Part shown: in pieces, positions 33,031 to 42,176 of the stretch | Position numbering within the stretch: the first letter of the stretch is position 1 | Layout: each line of letters starts with the position of its first letter | From: Lutimaribacter saemankumensis | GTDB taxonomy: Bacteria > Pseudomonadota > Alphaproteobacteria > Rhodobacterales > Rhodobacteraceae | Direction of reading: 5' to 3' | NCBI RefSeq assembly: GCF_900100005.1 | Contig: NZ_FNEB01000003.1 | Location: forward strand, 248,001 to 312,000 | DNA: 64,000 bases | The notes under the pieces: generated by a model | Database searches by the model: none | What the model was told of the DNA's origin: nothing | What the model saw: only the letters and a program-made list of their open reading frames with translations | Position numbers and translations under genes: made by a program

Positions 33031-33035
33031 TGACA
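33018..33035. promoter_or_regulatory. Perfect 18-bp palindrome TGT-N12-ACA, candidate CrtJ/PpsR operator
   Basis: TGTCAACTATAGTTGACA is a perfect inverted repeat and fits the TGT-N12-ACA pattern to which the aerobic photosynthesis-gene repressor CrtJ/PpsR binds. It overlaps the -10 element of the promoter in front of a BciB-like pigment gene. Other palindrome-binding repressors cannot be excluded. Confidence 0.6.
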
Positions 33036-33063
33036 TATCTCCAGTCGATGCCAGAGGCCGCCG

Positions 33064-34287
33064 ATGTTCGACACACCCAAGGGCCTGACCGCCCCGCCGC
33101 TCTCCGGTGCGCCGCGCACCGGGCTTTGTACCGATTGCGGCGTGTCGCGCATGGGCGATGGCAAGGCCTGCGGCCGGGCCTGCCAGTTCATCCAACCCGA
33201 TTACGAAGGGCTGGAGTCGCGCGTGCATGGCCGTGCCGGTGGCGGCGAAGGGGACGAGGCGTTCTTTGGCGTCACCCAAACCATGCTGCGGGCCCGTCTG
33301 GCCCCGCCCGCGCCGGGCGCGCAATGGACCGGGCTGACCACCGCGCTGGCGGCAGAGCTTTTGCGCAGCGGCGCGGTCGATGCGGTGCTGGCCACGGCGC
33401 CCGATCCGGCCGACCGGTGGGCCCCGCGCCCGGTGATCGTGACCGACCCCGAGGCGATGGCCGATTGCCGCGGCATGCGCATGGGGTTCGGCCCCTTGCT
33501 GGCGCTGCTGGAGCCCGCCCGCGCGGCCGGCTACCGGCGGCTGGCCGTGGTGGGCATCCCCTGCCAGGTCTACGCATTGCGCGCCATCGAGGCCGAACTG
33601 GGGCTCGAACGGCTTTACGTCATCGGCACGCCCTGTTCCGACAACACGACGACCGCGCGGTTCCACGATTTCCTGGCACTGCTGGACGAGCACCCCGAGA
33701 CCGTCAGCTACCTGGAATTCCGCGCCGATTACCGGGTCGAGCTGCGCTTTGACGATGGGCGCAAGCCGCGGTTCATCCCGTTCCTGAAACTGCCGATTTC
33801 CGACCTGCCGGCGGATTTCTTTCCGATGACCTGCAAGACCTGCGTGGATTACACCAACCGGCTGGCAGACATCACCGTGGGGTATATGGCCGGCGACGGC
33901 GATCAATGGCTGATCGTGCGCAATGCGCGCGGCGCCGAAATGCTGAAGGCGCTGGGGGATCGTGTGGCCACGCGGCCATTGACCGACAAGGGCAGGCGGG
34001 ATGCGGCGGTCCAAGGGTTTCTGGCCAATACCGAACGCGCGGCGGGCGGCTTGCCGCTGCGGCGCATGCCCGATTGGGTGCGCCCGATCGTGGCGTGGCT
34101 GCAGCCGCGCACCGGCCCGCGCGGGCTGGAATTCGCGCGGGCGCGGGTCGAGATGAAGGCGATCGAAACCATCCTGCATCTGCGCCGTGCGCATCCCGCC
34201 CGGATCAAGAACATGGTGCCCGCCCATGTCTGGCGGGTGGCCGCGCGCTATGGCCTTGTTCCCGGCGCGGACGAGCGGCGGGACTGA
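33064..34287 (+). CDS. bciB: BciB-like 8-vinyl reductase (FrhB/HCAR family iron-sulfur flavoprotein)
   Basis: The 407-residue protein belongs to the F420-hydrogenase beta-subunit family. The N-terminal cysteines 22, 25, 36 and 40 (LCTDCG...ACGRAC) form an Fe-S site. The HGR, FFGVTQTMLRAR and GAQWTGLTTALAAELL segments follow, then GIPCQVYALRAIEAELGLERLYVIGTPCSDN (Cys167, Cys191), CKTCVDYTNRLADITVGYM (Cys257, Cys260) and GPRGLEFARARVE. These blocks recall BciB, the ferredoxin-dependent divinyl-(bacterio)chlorophyllide 8-vinyl reductase, and its relative 7-hydroxymethyl-chlorophyll reductase. It is inserted in the dcw cluster between mraY and murD behind its own promoter and a PpsR-like palindrome. 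A different FrhB-family function is possible. Confidence 0.65.
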   Translation: MFDTPKGLTAPPLSGAPRTGLCTDCGVSRMGDGKACGRACQFIQPDYEGLESRVHGRAGGGEGDEAFFGVTQTMLRARLAPPAPGAQWTGLTTALAAELLRSGAVDAVLATAPDPADRWAPRPVIVTDPEAMADCRGMRMGFGPLLALLEPARAAGYRRLAVVGIPCQVYALRAIEAELGLERLYVIGTPCSDNTTTARFHDFLALLDEHPETVSYLEFRADYRVELRFDDGRKPRFIPFLKLPISDLPADFFPMTCKTCVDYTNRLADITVGYMAGDGDQWLIVRNARGAEMLKALGDRVATRPLTDKGRRDAAVQGFLANTERAAGGLPLRRMPDWVRPIVAWLQPRTGPRGLEFARARVEMKAIETILHLRRAHPARIKNMVPAHVWRVAARYGLVPGADERRD

Positions 34288-34369
34288 TCCGCCCTTTTGC
34301 CCGGCGCCTCTGGCCTTGCGCGCCGCGATAGGCTAGCGATTCCGGCAACGCAAAACATGGGGGCGCGTG

Positions 34370-35773
34370 ATGATACCGGTGCAGGGGGTCGAAGGGCAAA
34401 CGGTTGCGGTTCTGGGGCTTGGGCGGTCGGGCCTGTCGGCGGCGCGTGCGCTGCAGGCGGGTGGCGCGACGGCCGTCTGCTGGGACGACAACCCCGCCGC
34501 GCGCGCCTCTGCCGAGGCGCAGGGCTACGCCATCCGCGACCTGTCGCGCGCGGGCGCCTTCGACGATGTGGCAAGCCTCATCGTAAGCCCCGGCATTCCG
34601 CATCTCTACCCCGAACCAAACCCCGTGATCGCCGCCGCGTGGGAGGCGGGGGTTCCCGTGGACAACGATATCGGCCTGTTTTTCCGGTCCTTCGCCGCTG
34701 CGGGGTTCGACCGGTTCGACAGCCCGCCGCGGGTGATCGCGGTGACCGGGTCGAACGGCAAATCGACCACCGCCGCGCTGATCCATCACCTGCTGCAGGA
34801 GGCGGGCCGCGACAGCGAGCTTGCGGGCAATATCGGGCGCGGCGTTCTGGATATCGACATGCCCGGGGATGGCGGCGCCGTGGTGCTGGAACTGTCCAGC
34901 TACCAGACCGATCTGGCCCGCGCGCTGACCCCGGATTTTGCCGTGTTTACAAACCTTTCGCCCGATCACCTGGATCGGCACGGCGGCATGGGCGGATACT
35001 TTGCCGCCAAGCGCCGCCTGTTCGCCGAGGGTGGGCCGGACCGGGCGATCGTGGGTGTGGACGAGATCGAGGGCCAGTACCTTGCCAACCAGCTGTCCGA
35101 GGGGCCGGGCGATGACCGGGTGATCCGCGTCAGTGCCGCGCGCAAGCTGTCGGGGCCTGGCTGGCAGGTCTTCGCCCGCAAGGGTTTTTTGGCGGAATGG
35201 CGCAAGGGGCGGCAGGTCGCCTCGATCGACCTGCGCGGGATCAAGGGGTTGCCCGGGGCGCACAACCACCAGAACGCCTGCGCCGCCTACGCGGTTCTGC
35301 GCTGCATGGGCGTGGCGCCCAAGGTGATCGAGCAGGGGCTGCATTCCTATGGCGGGCTGCCGCATCGCAGCCAGCTGATCGCCGAGGTGAACGGCGTGCA
35401 ATTCGTCAACGATTCCAAGGCGACGAACGTGGATTCCGCGCTCAAGGCGCTGCTGGCCTTCGACCGTATCCGCTGGATCTGCGGGGGGCTTGAGAAAGAG
35501 GGCGGGCTGGCTGCGCTGGCGCCGGGTCTGCCACATGTCGCCAAGGCCTATGTCATCGGGCGCGAGGCGGCGTCTTTCGCCATGCAACTGCCCGGTGTCG
35601 AGGCCGAGATCTGCACCACGATGGCCCGCGCTGTGAAGGCTGCAATTGCCGATGCGCAACCCGGCGAGGTGGTGCTGCTGGCGCCTGCGGCGGCGAGTTT
35701 CGACCAGTATGACAATTTCGAAAAACGGGGCGAGGATTTCATCGCCTGTGTCCGGGCCGAACTGGGCCAATAG
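34370..35773 (+). CDS. murD: UDP-MurNAc-L-alanine:D-glutamate ligase
   Basis: The 467-residue Mur ligase adds D-Glu to UDP-MurNAc-L-Ala. It is read from the ATG of [28 protein letters not shown]; a GTG three bases upstream is an alternative. It has the uracil-binding N-terminal domain, ATP loop TGSNGKST (126-133), [22 protein letters not shown] and [17 protein letters not shown] final [22 protein letters not shown] is a MurD signature. It is separated from mraY by bciB and from ftsW by a two-gene block on the opposite strand. Confidence 0.97.
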   Translation: MIPVQGVEGQTVAVLGLGRSGLSAARALQAGGATAVCWDDNPAARASAEAQGYAIRDLSRAGAFDDVASLIVSPGIPHLYPEPNPVIAAAWEAGVPVDNDIGLFFRSFAAAGFDRFDSPPRVIAVTGSNGKSTTAALIHHLLQEAGRDSELAGNIGRGVLDIDMPGDGGAVVLELSSYQTDLARALTPDFAVFTNLSPDHLDRHGGMGGYFAAKRRLFAEGGPDRAIVGVDEIEGQYLANQLSEGPGDDRVIRVSAARKLSGPGWQVFARKGFLAEWRKGRQVASIDLRGIKGLPGAHNHQNACAAYAVLRCMGVAPKVIEQGLHSYGGLPHRSQLIAEVNGVQFVNDSKATNVDSALKALLAFDRIRWICGGLEKEGGLAALAPGLPHVAKAYVIGREAASFAMQLPGVEAEICTTMARAVKAAIADAQPGEVVLLAPAAASFDQYDNFEKRGEDFIACVRAELGQ

Positions 35774-35790
35774 GGCGCGCGCGCCGCGTT

Positions 35791-35823
35791 AACCGCGCGA
35801 TCCGGCCCGGGAACCGCGCAGTT
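35791..35823. repeat. Paired AACCGCGC palindromes, 21 bp apart (copy B, degenerate)
   Basis: AACCGCGCGA begins at 35791 and AACCGCGCAGTT at 35812, again exactly 21 bp apart but with the palindromes damaged. It lies 17 bases after the murD stop. Confidence 0.5.
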
Positions 35824-35852
35824 CCTGACGAAAGGTTACGGGAATCGACACG

Positions 35853-35893
35853 ATTCAGGGGTCTGGCCGCGTATTCGTTAACGAAACCTGAAT
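35853..35893. other. Nested palindromes downstream of murD
   Basis: ATTCAGG (35853) and CCTGAAT (35887) form outer arms around the perfect palindrome TTCGTTAACGAA (35874-35885). No gene fits this 208-base gap. An RNA hairpin or protein site is possible. Confidence 0.4.
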
Positions 35894-35948
35894 GGAAAAA
35901 TGCACCCGACGCGGTGTTCGGCCCCGAAATCGGGGGCCATGGGCAAAA

Positions 35949-35979
35949 ACCGCGCGGTATCGGCGCGATACCGCGCGGT
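35949..35979 (-). terminator. Intrinsic terminator made of paired palindromes (copy C)
   Basis: A perfect 14-bp stem (ACCGCGCGGTATCG, 3-nt loop, complement) lies two bases past the stop of the minus-strand flavoprotein gene, and GTTTTT follows on that strand. It is also the third example of the two ACCGCGCGGT palindromes spaced 21 bp apart (from 35948 and 35969). Confidence 0.8.
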
Positions 35980-35981
35980 CG

Positions 35982-37160
35982 TTAACCCGCGGCGATGGCC
36001 CGCCCCGCGGCCACGCCCGAGGACCACGCCCACTGGAAATTGTAGCCGCCCAGCCAGCCGGTCACGTCCACCGCCTCTCCGATGAAATAGAGCCCCGGCA
36101 TATCGCGTGACATCATGCTGCGGCTGTCGAGCCTGTCGGTCGCCACGCCGCCCAGCGTGACCTCGGCGGTGCGGTAGCCTTCGGTCGCGGTTGGCTTGAG
36201 GTGCCAGTCGCCAAGCGCGCCCACGATCTCGGCCAGGCGGGCGTCGGACTGATCGGCAAGATTTCCCGACAGGCCCAGCGTCGGGGCAAGGAAGTCGACC
36301 AGCCGGGCGGGCAGGTGCTGGCCCAGCACGGTGGTCAGGTTGCGCCGCCCCTGCGATTGCCGCTCGGTGCGCAAGGTATCGAAAAGCTGCCCGCCGGGAT
36401 CGAGGTTCAGAACGATCTCGTCGCCTTCGTGCCAGTAGGAACTGATCTGCAGGATGGCGGGGCCGGACAGCCCGCGATGGGTGAACAGCGCGGCCTCGTC
36501 GAAACTGCCCGCGCCGGCTGTGGCGCGCACCGGCACCGCGGTGCCGGCCAGCGGTTTGAACGGCGTGTCCGAAAATGTGAAGGGCACCAGCGCGGGACGC
36601 GTTTCGGTGACCGCGTGGCCGAACTGGCGCGCGATGTCATAGGCCATCCCCGTGGCACCCATTTTCGGGATCGACTTGCCGCCGGTGGCGACGACGAGGT
36701 TGCGCGCCTCGATGCGCTGACGCTTTCCCTGCCGGTCGAGCGTGGCGGTGAACCGGCTGCCGTCATGGGACAGGTCGGCAAGCGAGGTTTCCAGCCACAG
36801 GTCCGCGCCTGCGCCCGTGGCCTCGTCCATCAGCATCCGCACGATCTGCCGCGCGCTGTCGTCGCAGAAAAGCTGGCCCAGCGTTTTCTCGTGCCAGGCG
36901 ATGCGGTGGCGGTCGACCAGGTCGATGAAATCCCACTGGGTATACCGCGCCAGGGCCGATTTCGGGAAATGCGGGTTCGCGCCCAGGAATGCGGACGGGT
37001 CGCAATGCAGGTTGGTGAAATTGCACCGCCCGCCGCCCGAGATGCGGATTTTTTCGCCCGGCGCGCGGGCGTGGTCGATCACCAGCGCGCCCGGCCCGGC
37101 ATGGGCGGCGCACATCAGGCCCGCGGCCCCGGCACCAAGAATGAGCGTGTTTACCTGCAT
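35982..37160 (-). CDS. HI0933/YhiN-family FAD-dependent oxidoreductase
   Basis: The 392-residue flavoprotein is read from the ATG of MQVNTLILGAGAAGLMCAAHA; the upstream in-frame TTG was rejected. The N-terminal dinucleotide-binding motif GAGAAGLMC is followed by GEKIRISGGGRCNFTN, the HI0933 hallmark. LVVATGGKSIPKMGATGMAYDIARQFGH lies mid-protein. The C-terminus ends in MPGLYFIGEAVDVTGWLGGYNFQWAWSSGVAAGRA. The substrate of this common family is unknown. It lies on the strand opposite to the dcw genes, between murD and ftsW, 39 bases downstream of an EamA transporter gene. Confidence 0.9.
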   Translation of the reverse strand: MQVNTLILGAGAAGLMCAAHAGPGALVIDHARAPGEKIRISGGGRCNFTNLHCDPSAFLGANPHFPKSALARYTQWDFIDLVDRHRIAWHEKTLGQLFCDDSARQIVRMLMDEATGAGADLWLETSLADLSHDGSRFTATLDRQGKRQRIEARNLVVATGGKSIPKMGATGMAYDIARQFGHAVTETRPALVPFTFSDTPFKPLAGTAVPVRATAGAGSFDEAALFTHRGLSGPAILQISSYWHEGDEIVLNLDPGGQLFDTLRTERQSQGRRNLTTVLGQHLPARLVDFLAPTLGLSGNLADQSDARLAEIVGALGDWHLKPTATEGYRTAEVTLGGVATDRLDSRSMMSRDMPGLYFIGEAVDVTGWLGGYNFQWAWSSGVAAGRAIAAG

Positions 37161-37199
37161 GGGGGGCAGGTGCCCCAATGGCGGGCGTTTGGCAAGGGG

Positions 37200-38084
37200 T
37201 CAGGCGATTGGCGGCAAGGCGGGTTTGCGCCGCATCCCCCCAAGCGCGTTCAGCGTGACCGCGCACAGGATGATCACGCCGCCCCAGAGCGTGGCGGAAC
37301 TGGCCTCTTCGCCGAGAAACAGCCAGACCCAGACCGGGGCGAGCATCACTTCGATCATGCTGATCAGCGTGAGGTCGGCGGCCGGCACGACCTGGCTGCC
37401 GATGGTGTAAAGCGCCATGCCGACCGCCAGGAGGCCCGCGCCCATCAGCATCGACACCAGTATGTCGGGCAGGGGCACCCAAAGCGGCTGTCCGGTGACC
37501 GCCAGCATGATCAGCGCCACCGCCATCGACAGCGCGCCGCCGATGGCGACGGCGGGCATCATGTTGCCCAGCCGGCCCCAGCGCAGCGCCAGGGTGAAGA
37601 TCGCAAAGCCGAGCGCCGATCCCAGCGCCGCGAGGTTGCCGGCCAGCGCCCCAAGCGCCAGCCCTTCGCGCACCATCACCAGAAGGCCGAACAGCGCCAC
37701 GCACATCGCGGCCCATGTGGTCGCGCGCACCCGTTCACCCAGCAGCGCCCAGCCCAGCCCCGCGGCCAGGAAGGGGGCGGCGGAGAACAGGAACACCGCG
37801 TTGGCGACCGTGGTCGACTGAATCGCGAAGATCGCCCCGGCAAAGGCCAGCACGAGGCCCGCGCCGCCGATCAGCCCGGCCCGCCCGGTGTCGCGCAGCG
37901 CGGCACCCAGGGGGCGCCGGCCGCGCAGGGCCACGAATGTCAAAAGCACAGGCACCATCGCGGCCGACCGCCAGAACAGGATTGCCCAGGTTCCGGCGAC
38001 CTCGATGTTGCGGATCGCCAGGCCCATCATCGACCACAAGAGCGCGGCCACCGCCACCAGCGCCGCACCTGCCGCGTATCCCAT
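37200..38084 (-). CDS. EamA/DMT-family transporter
   Basis: The 294-residue membrane protein has ten predicted segments in two repeats of five, the EamA layout. The first repeat begins MGYAAGAALVAVAALLWSMMGLAIRN with FWRSAAMVP after segment 2. The second begins LGSALGFAIFTLALRW and ends in LAPVWVWLFLGEEASSATLWGGVIILCAVTLNA, with the family's conserved PVWVWLFLGE. DMT exporters move amino acids, nucleobases or other metabolites; the substrate here is unknown. It forms a two-gene minus-strand block with the flavoprotein, diverging from ftsW. Confidence 0.88.
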   Translation of the reverse strand: MGYAAGAALVAVAALLWSMMGLAIRNIEVAGTWAILFWRSAAMVPVLLTFVALRGRRPLGAALRDTGRAGLIGGAGLVLAFAGAIFAIQSTTVANAVFLFSAAPFLAAGLGWALLGERVRATTWAAMCVALFGLLVMVREGLALGALAGNLAALGSALGFAIFTLALRWGRLGNMMPAVAIGGALSMAVALIMLAVTGQPLWVPLPDILVSMLMGAGLLAVGMALYTIGSQVVPAADLTLISMIEVMLAPVWVWLFLGEEASSATLWGGVIILCAVTLNALGGMRRKPALPPIA

Positions 38085-38276
38085 CCGCCCGTCGTCCCTT
38101 GCCGTTGCCTGTCGGCGGCATGGTGTGCGGCGCCAGGCGCGGCGTCTGTTCCGTTCCCGACGCGCAACAGGGCGCAATCGGGCATTCAAAGCACTGGCCA
38201 GCGGGGGCAAATCCGGCTATCGTGCGACCATCAGACCCCGCAAAGGGGCGAACATGAGGCAGCGAGCGGTGCACCC

Positions 38277-39446
38277 ATGACGGAAATGGTCTATGGCGCG
38301 GTCCCCGTGCGGGACGGCGAACCGGTTCTCCCCAAGTGGTGGCGGACCGTGGACAAGTGGACGATGTCCTGCATTCTGATCCTGTTCGGGATCGGGATCT
38401 TGCTGGGGCTTGCGGCCTCGCCGCCGCTGGCGGCCAAGAACGGGTTCGAGGCGTTCCACTACGTGCAGCGCCAGGCGTTTTTCGGCGGGCTGGCCCTGAT
38501 GGCGATGCTTGTCACCTCGATGATGTCGCCCACGCTGGTGCGGCGGCTGGCGGTTCTGGGCTTCGTTGCGGCCTTTGTCGCACTGGCGCTGCTGCCGTTT
38601 TTCGGCACCGATTTCGGCAAAGGCGCGGTGCGGTGGTATTCGCTGGGATTTGCGTCTTTGCAGCCGTCGGAATTCCTGAAACCCGGTTTCGTCGTGGTGG
38701 CCGCCTGGATGATGGCCGCCGCGCAGGAGATCAACGGCCCGCCGGGGCGGCTTTGGTCGTTCGGCATGACGATGGTGATCGTGGCGATGCTGGCGATGCA
38801 GCCCGATTTCGGACAGGCGAGCCTGGTGCTGTTCGGCTGGGGCGTGATGTGGTTCGTCGCGGGCGCGCCGATGCTGCTGCTGGTCGCCATGGCGGCGGGC
38901 GTGGTGATGGTGGGCACGCTGGCCTACAACAATTCGGAACATTTCGCGCGCCGGATCGACGGGTTCCTGACGCCCGATGTCGATCCCACGACGCAGCTGG
39001 GCTATGCCACCAACGCCATCCGCGAGGGCGGTTTTTTCGGTGTCGGCGTGGGTGAGGGGCAGGTGAAGTGGTCGCTGCCCGATGCGCATACCGATTTCAT
39101 CATCGCGGTCGCGGCCGAGGAATACGGGCTGATCCTGGTTCTGGTGATCATCGCGCTTTACACCAGCGTCGTCGTGCGCTCGCTTTTGCGGCTGATGCAT
39201 GAACGCGATCCGTTCATCCGGCTGGCAGGCACCGGCCTTGCGGCGATGTTCGGCGTGCAGGCGATGATCAACATGGGTGTCGCGGTGCGGCTGTTGCCGG
39301 CCAAGGGCATGACGCTGCCATTCGTGAGCTATGGCGGCTCGTCCCTGATCGCGGGGGGCATCGCGGTGGGGATGCTGTTGGCCTTTACCCGCACCCGTCC
39401 GCAGGGCGAGATCGGCGACATCCTGCGCGGCGGTCGGAGCCGCTGA
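38277..39446 (+). CDS. ftsW: Septal peptidoglycan glycosyltransferase FtsW (SEDS)
   Basis: The 389-residue SEDS protein with about ten membrane segments is read from MTEMVYGAVPVRDGEPVLPKWWRTVDKWTMSCILILFGIGILLGLAASPP. It polymerises glycan strands at the septum with FtsI. SEDS signatures are present: GAVRWYSLGFASLQPSEFLKPGFVV, MQPDFGQASLVLFGWG, LPDAHTDFIIAVAAEEYG and the C-terminal LPAKGMTLPFVSYGGSSLIAGGIAVGMLLAFTR. The frame is open far upstream through the two minus-strand genes, which is a GC-content artefact. The upstream gene is divergent, so ftsW needs its own promoter in the roughly 190-base gap. Confidence 0.96.
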   Translation: MTEMVYGAVPVRDGEPVLPKWWRTVDKWTMSCILILFGIGILLGLAASPPLAAKNGFEAFHYVQRQAFFGGLALMAMLVTSMMSPTLVRRLAVLGFVAAFVALALLPFFGTDFGKGAVRWYSLGFASLQPSEFLKPGFVVVAAWMMAAAQEINGPPGRLWSFGMTMVIVAMLAMQPDFGQASLVLFGWGVMWFVAGAPMLLLVAMAAGVVMVGTLAYNNSEHFARRIDGFLTPDVDPTTQLGYATNAIREGGFFGVGVGEGQVKWSLPDAHTDFIIAVAAEEYGLILVLVIIALYTSVVVRSLLRLMHERDPFIRLAGTGLAAMFGVQAMINMGVAVRLLPAKGMTLPFVSYGGSSLIAGGIAVGMLLAFTRTRPQGEIGDILRGGRSR

Positions 39447-39555
39447 GGCCGGGGCGCGGTTGTGCGAAACCCCGCCGATATCGCGGCCCGCCGGGATTGC
39501 GATGCGGCGCGCGGGGCGATATGCGGCGCGGCAGGGCTGTTGACGGAGTAGGGCG

Positions 39556-40674
39556 ATGACGGAACGCCAACCCTTACTGGTGATTGCGGCCGGCGGCACG
39601 GGCGGGCACATGTTCCCCGCGCAGGCGCTGGCCGAGGTGATGCTGCGCAAGGGCTGGCGGGTGAAGCTGTCGACCGACGCGCGCGGCGCGCGCTATACGG
39701 GCGGCTTTCCCCATTCGGTCGAAATCCAGCAGATCAGCAGCGCCACCTTCGCGCGGGGCGGTATCCTTGCGCGGCTGGCGGTGCCGTTCCGCATCGCGGG
39801 CGGCGTGCTGGGCGCGGTGCTGGGCATGATGCGCGACAGGCCGGACGTGGTCGTGGGCTTTGGCGGCTACCCGTCGATCCCGGCGCTTGCGGCGGCCACG
39901 ATCCTGCGCCGCCCGCGGATGATCCACGAACAGAACGGCGTTCTGGGCCGGGTGAACCAGGTGTTCGCCCGCCGTGTCGACGCGGTGGCCTGCGGCACAT
40001 GGCCGACCGCGCTGCCGGACGGGATCGAGGGGCATCACACCGGCAACCCCGTGCGCGGCGCGGTGCTGGAGCGCGCGGGCGCGGGATACATCGCGCCGGG
40101 CGATTACCCGATGTCGATCCTCGTGATGGGCGGCAGTCAGGGCGCGCGCATCCTGAGCGACATCGTGCCGCCCGCGATCGCGGCGCTGCCGATGGAGGTG
40201 ATGCAGCACATCCGCGTGAGCCACCAGGCCCGCGACGAGGATGGCGAGCGTGTCGCCGCTTATTATGCCGAACACGGCATCCAGGCCGACGTGCAGCCGT
40301 TCTTTCATGACATTCCCCGCCGCATGAGCGAGGCGCAGCTTGTGATCAGCCGCTCGGGCGCATCGAGCGTGGCCGATATCAGCGTGATCGGACGCCCGGC
40401 GATCCTGATCCCCTATGCCGCCGCAACCGCAGACCACCAGACCGCCAATGCCCGCGGGCTGAAAGAGGCGGGCGGCGCGATCGTGATCCCCGAACGCATG
40501 CTGACGGTCGAGGCGATGGCCGAGCAGATCGCACTGGTTCTGGGCAACCCCGACGGCGCCGCGCAGATGTCGCGGGCCGCGCTGTCGGTCGGACGGCCGG
40601 ACGCGACCGAGGCGCTTGTGGCGCTGGTCGAGGATCTGGCGCAGGGGCGGCCTGCAGCAGGGGCGGCGGGTTGA
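39556..40674 (+). CDS. murG: UDP-GlcNAc:lipid I GlcNAc transferase
   Basis: The 372-residue GT-B glycosyltransferase makes lipid II from lipid I. The N-terminal [32 protein letters not shown] is the lipid I-side glycine loop. [79 protein letters not shown] and the [10 protein letters not shown] nucleotide-site segments follow. The length is typical. Its stop codon lies inside an 18-bp hairpin. Confidence 0.97.
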   Translation: MTERQPLLVIAAGGTGGHMFPAQALAEVMLRKGWRVKLSTDARGARYTGGFPHSVEIQQISSATFARGGILARLAVPFRIAGGVLGAVLGMMRDRPDVVVGFGGYPSIPALAAATILRRPRMIHEQNGVLGRVNQVFARRVDAVACGTWPTALPDGIEGHHTGNPVRGAVLERAGAGYIAPGDYPMSILVMGGSQGARILSDIVPPAIAALPMEVMQHIRVSHQARDEDGERVAAYYAEHGIQADVQPFFHDIPRRMSEAQLVISRSGASSVADISVIGRPAILIPYAAATADHQTANARGLKEAGGAIVIPERMLTVEAMAEQIALVLGNPDGAAQMSRAALSVGRPDATEALVALVEDLAQGRPAAGAAG

Positions 40675-40740
40675 AACCCGCCCTACGGCACAAGCCGGGC
40701 AAAAGCCCGGACCAAAGACAAAACCGCGCGGGTGCGCGGT
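40665..40740 (+). other. Three consecutive hairpins between murG and murC
   Basis: GGCGGGTT/AACCCGCC (40665-40682, containing the murG stop), CCGGGC-AAAA-GCCCGG (40695-40710) and ACCGCGC-GGGT-GCGCGGT (40723-40740) follow each other. No T-tracts are present, so they look like repeat or RNA-stability elements rather than terminators. Confidence 0.5.
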
Positions 40741-40762
40741 GCGAAACGAGGACCAACGGACG

Positions 40763-42172
40763 ATGAACGCAGCAGCCACGAAACTTCCCACCGATGTGGG
40801 CCCGATCCATTTCGTCGGCATCGGCGGTATCGGCATGTCGGGCATCGCCGAGGTGTTGCTGAACCATGGCTATGACGTGCAGGGCAGCGACCTGAAGGCG
40901 TCGAAGATCACCGAGCGGCTTGAAGGATTGGGCGCGCGCGTCTTCATCGGGCAGAAGGCCGGGAACCTGGAGGGCGCCGAGGTCGTCGTGATCTCGTCCG
41001 CGATCAAGCCGGGCAACCCGGAACTGGACGGCGCGCGGGCCCGTGGCCTGCCGGTTGTGCGCCGCGCCGAGATGCTGGCCGAGCTGATGCGCCTGAAATC
41101 GAACATCGCGGTCGCCGGCACCCACGGCAAGACGACCACCACCACGCTGGTCGCGGAATTGCTGGTCAAGGGGGGCATCGACCCCACGGTGATCAACGGG
41201 GGCATCATCCATGCCTATGGCTCGAACGCGCGGATGGGGCAGGGCGAGTGGATGGTGGTCGAGGCCGACGAATCCGACGGCACCTTCAACCGCCTGCCCG
41301 CCACCATTGCCATCGTGACCAATATCGACCCCGAGCACATGGAGCATTGGGGCGATTTCGACACGCTGCGCGACGGGTTCTACCAGTTCGTGTCGAACAT
41401 CCCCTTTTACGGGCTGGCGGTGTGCTGCACCGACCATCCCGAAGTGCAGGCGCTGGTGGGCCGGGTGACCGACCGCCGGGTCGTGACCTATGGTTTCAAC
41501 GCGCAGGCCGATATCCGGGCCGCGAACCTGACCTACAAGGCGGGTGTGGCGCATTTCGACATCCTGCTTCAGGCCGAGGGCGCGGCGATCGAGGGCTGCA
41601 CCCTGCCGATGCCGGGCGACCATAACGTCAGCAACGCGCTGGCTGCCGTGGCCGTTGCGCGGCACCTGGGCATGAAGCTGGGCGAAATCCGCGACGCGCT
41701 GGCGCAGTTCGGCGGCGTGAACCGCCGTTTCACACGCGTGGGCGAGGTGAACGGCGTGACCATCATCGACGATTACGGTCATCACCCGGTCGAGATCGCA
41801 GCCGTTCTGAAAGCCGCGCGCCAGGCCTGCGAGGGCCGCGTGATTGCGGTGCACCAGCCGCACCGCTACAGCCGGCTGTCGAACCTGTTCGACGATTTCT
41901 GCGCGTGTTTCAACGATGCCGACGTGGTGGCCATCGCCGAGGTCTTTGCCGCCGGCGAAGACCCGATCGAGGGCGCCACGCGCGACGACCTGGTGGCCGG
42001 GCTGATCCGGCATGGCCACCGCCACGCCCGCGCGATCCGCGACGAGGACGACCTGGAGCGCCTCGTGCGGGAACAGTCGCGGCCCGGCGACATGGTCGTC
42101 TGCCTGGGCGCGGGCACGATCAGCGCCTGGGCCAACGGACTGCCCGCGCGGCTGATGGACAAGGCGGGGTAA
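40763..42172 (+). CDS. murC: UDP-MurNAc:L-alanine ligase
   Basis: The 469-residue Mur ligase carries out the first peptide-adding step. It is read from [43 protein letters not shown]; a longer upstream frame crosses the hairpin region. The N-terminal Rossmann part is followed by ATP loop GTHGKTTT (119-126), [60 protein letters not shown] and [13 protein letters not shown], all MurC marks. It lies 2-4 bases before a small membrane-protein gene. Confidence 0.97.
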   Translation: MNAAATKLPTDVGPIHFVGIGGIGMSGIAEVLLNHGYDVQGSDLKASKITERLEGLGARVFIGQKAGNLEGAEVVVISSAIKPGNPELDGARARGLPVVRRAEMLAELMRLKSNIAVAGTHGKTTTTTLVAELLVKGGIDPTVINGGIIHAYGSNARMGQGEWMVVEADESDGTFNRLPATIAIVTNIDPEHMEHWGDFDTLRDGFYQFVSNIPFYGLAVCCTDHPEVQALVGRVTDRRVVTYGFNAQADIRAANLTYKAGVAHFDILLQAEGAAIEGCTLPMPGDHNVSNALAAVAVARHLGMKLGEIRDALAQFGGVNRRFTRVGEVNGVTIIDDYGHHPVEIAAVLKAARQACEGRVIAVHQPHRYSRLSNLFDDFCACFNDADVVAIAEVFAAGEDPIEGATRDDLVAGLIRHGHRHARAIRDEDDLERLVREQSRPGDMVVCLGAGTISAWANGLPARLMDKAG

Positions 42173-42176
42173 CGCC

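Noticed and set aside
36201-38276. Upstream extension of the ftsW frame giving a 1081-residue protein
   Set aside because: It crosses two real minus-strand genes. The extra sequence is Arg/Gln/His-rich, and FtsW homology begins at the ATG at 38277.
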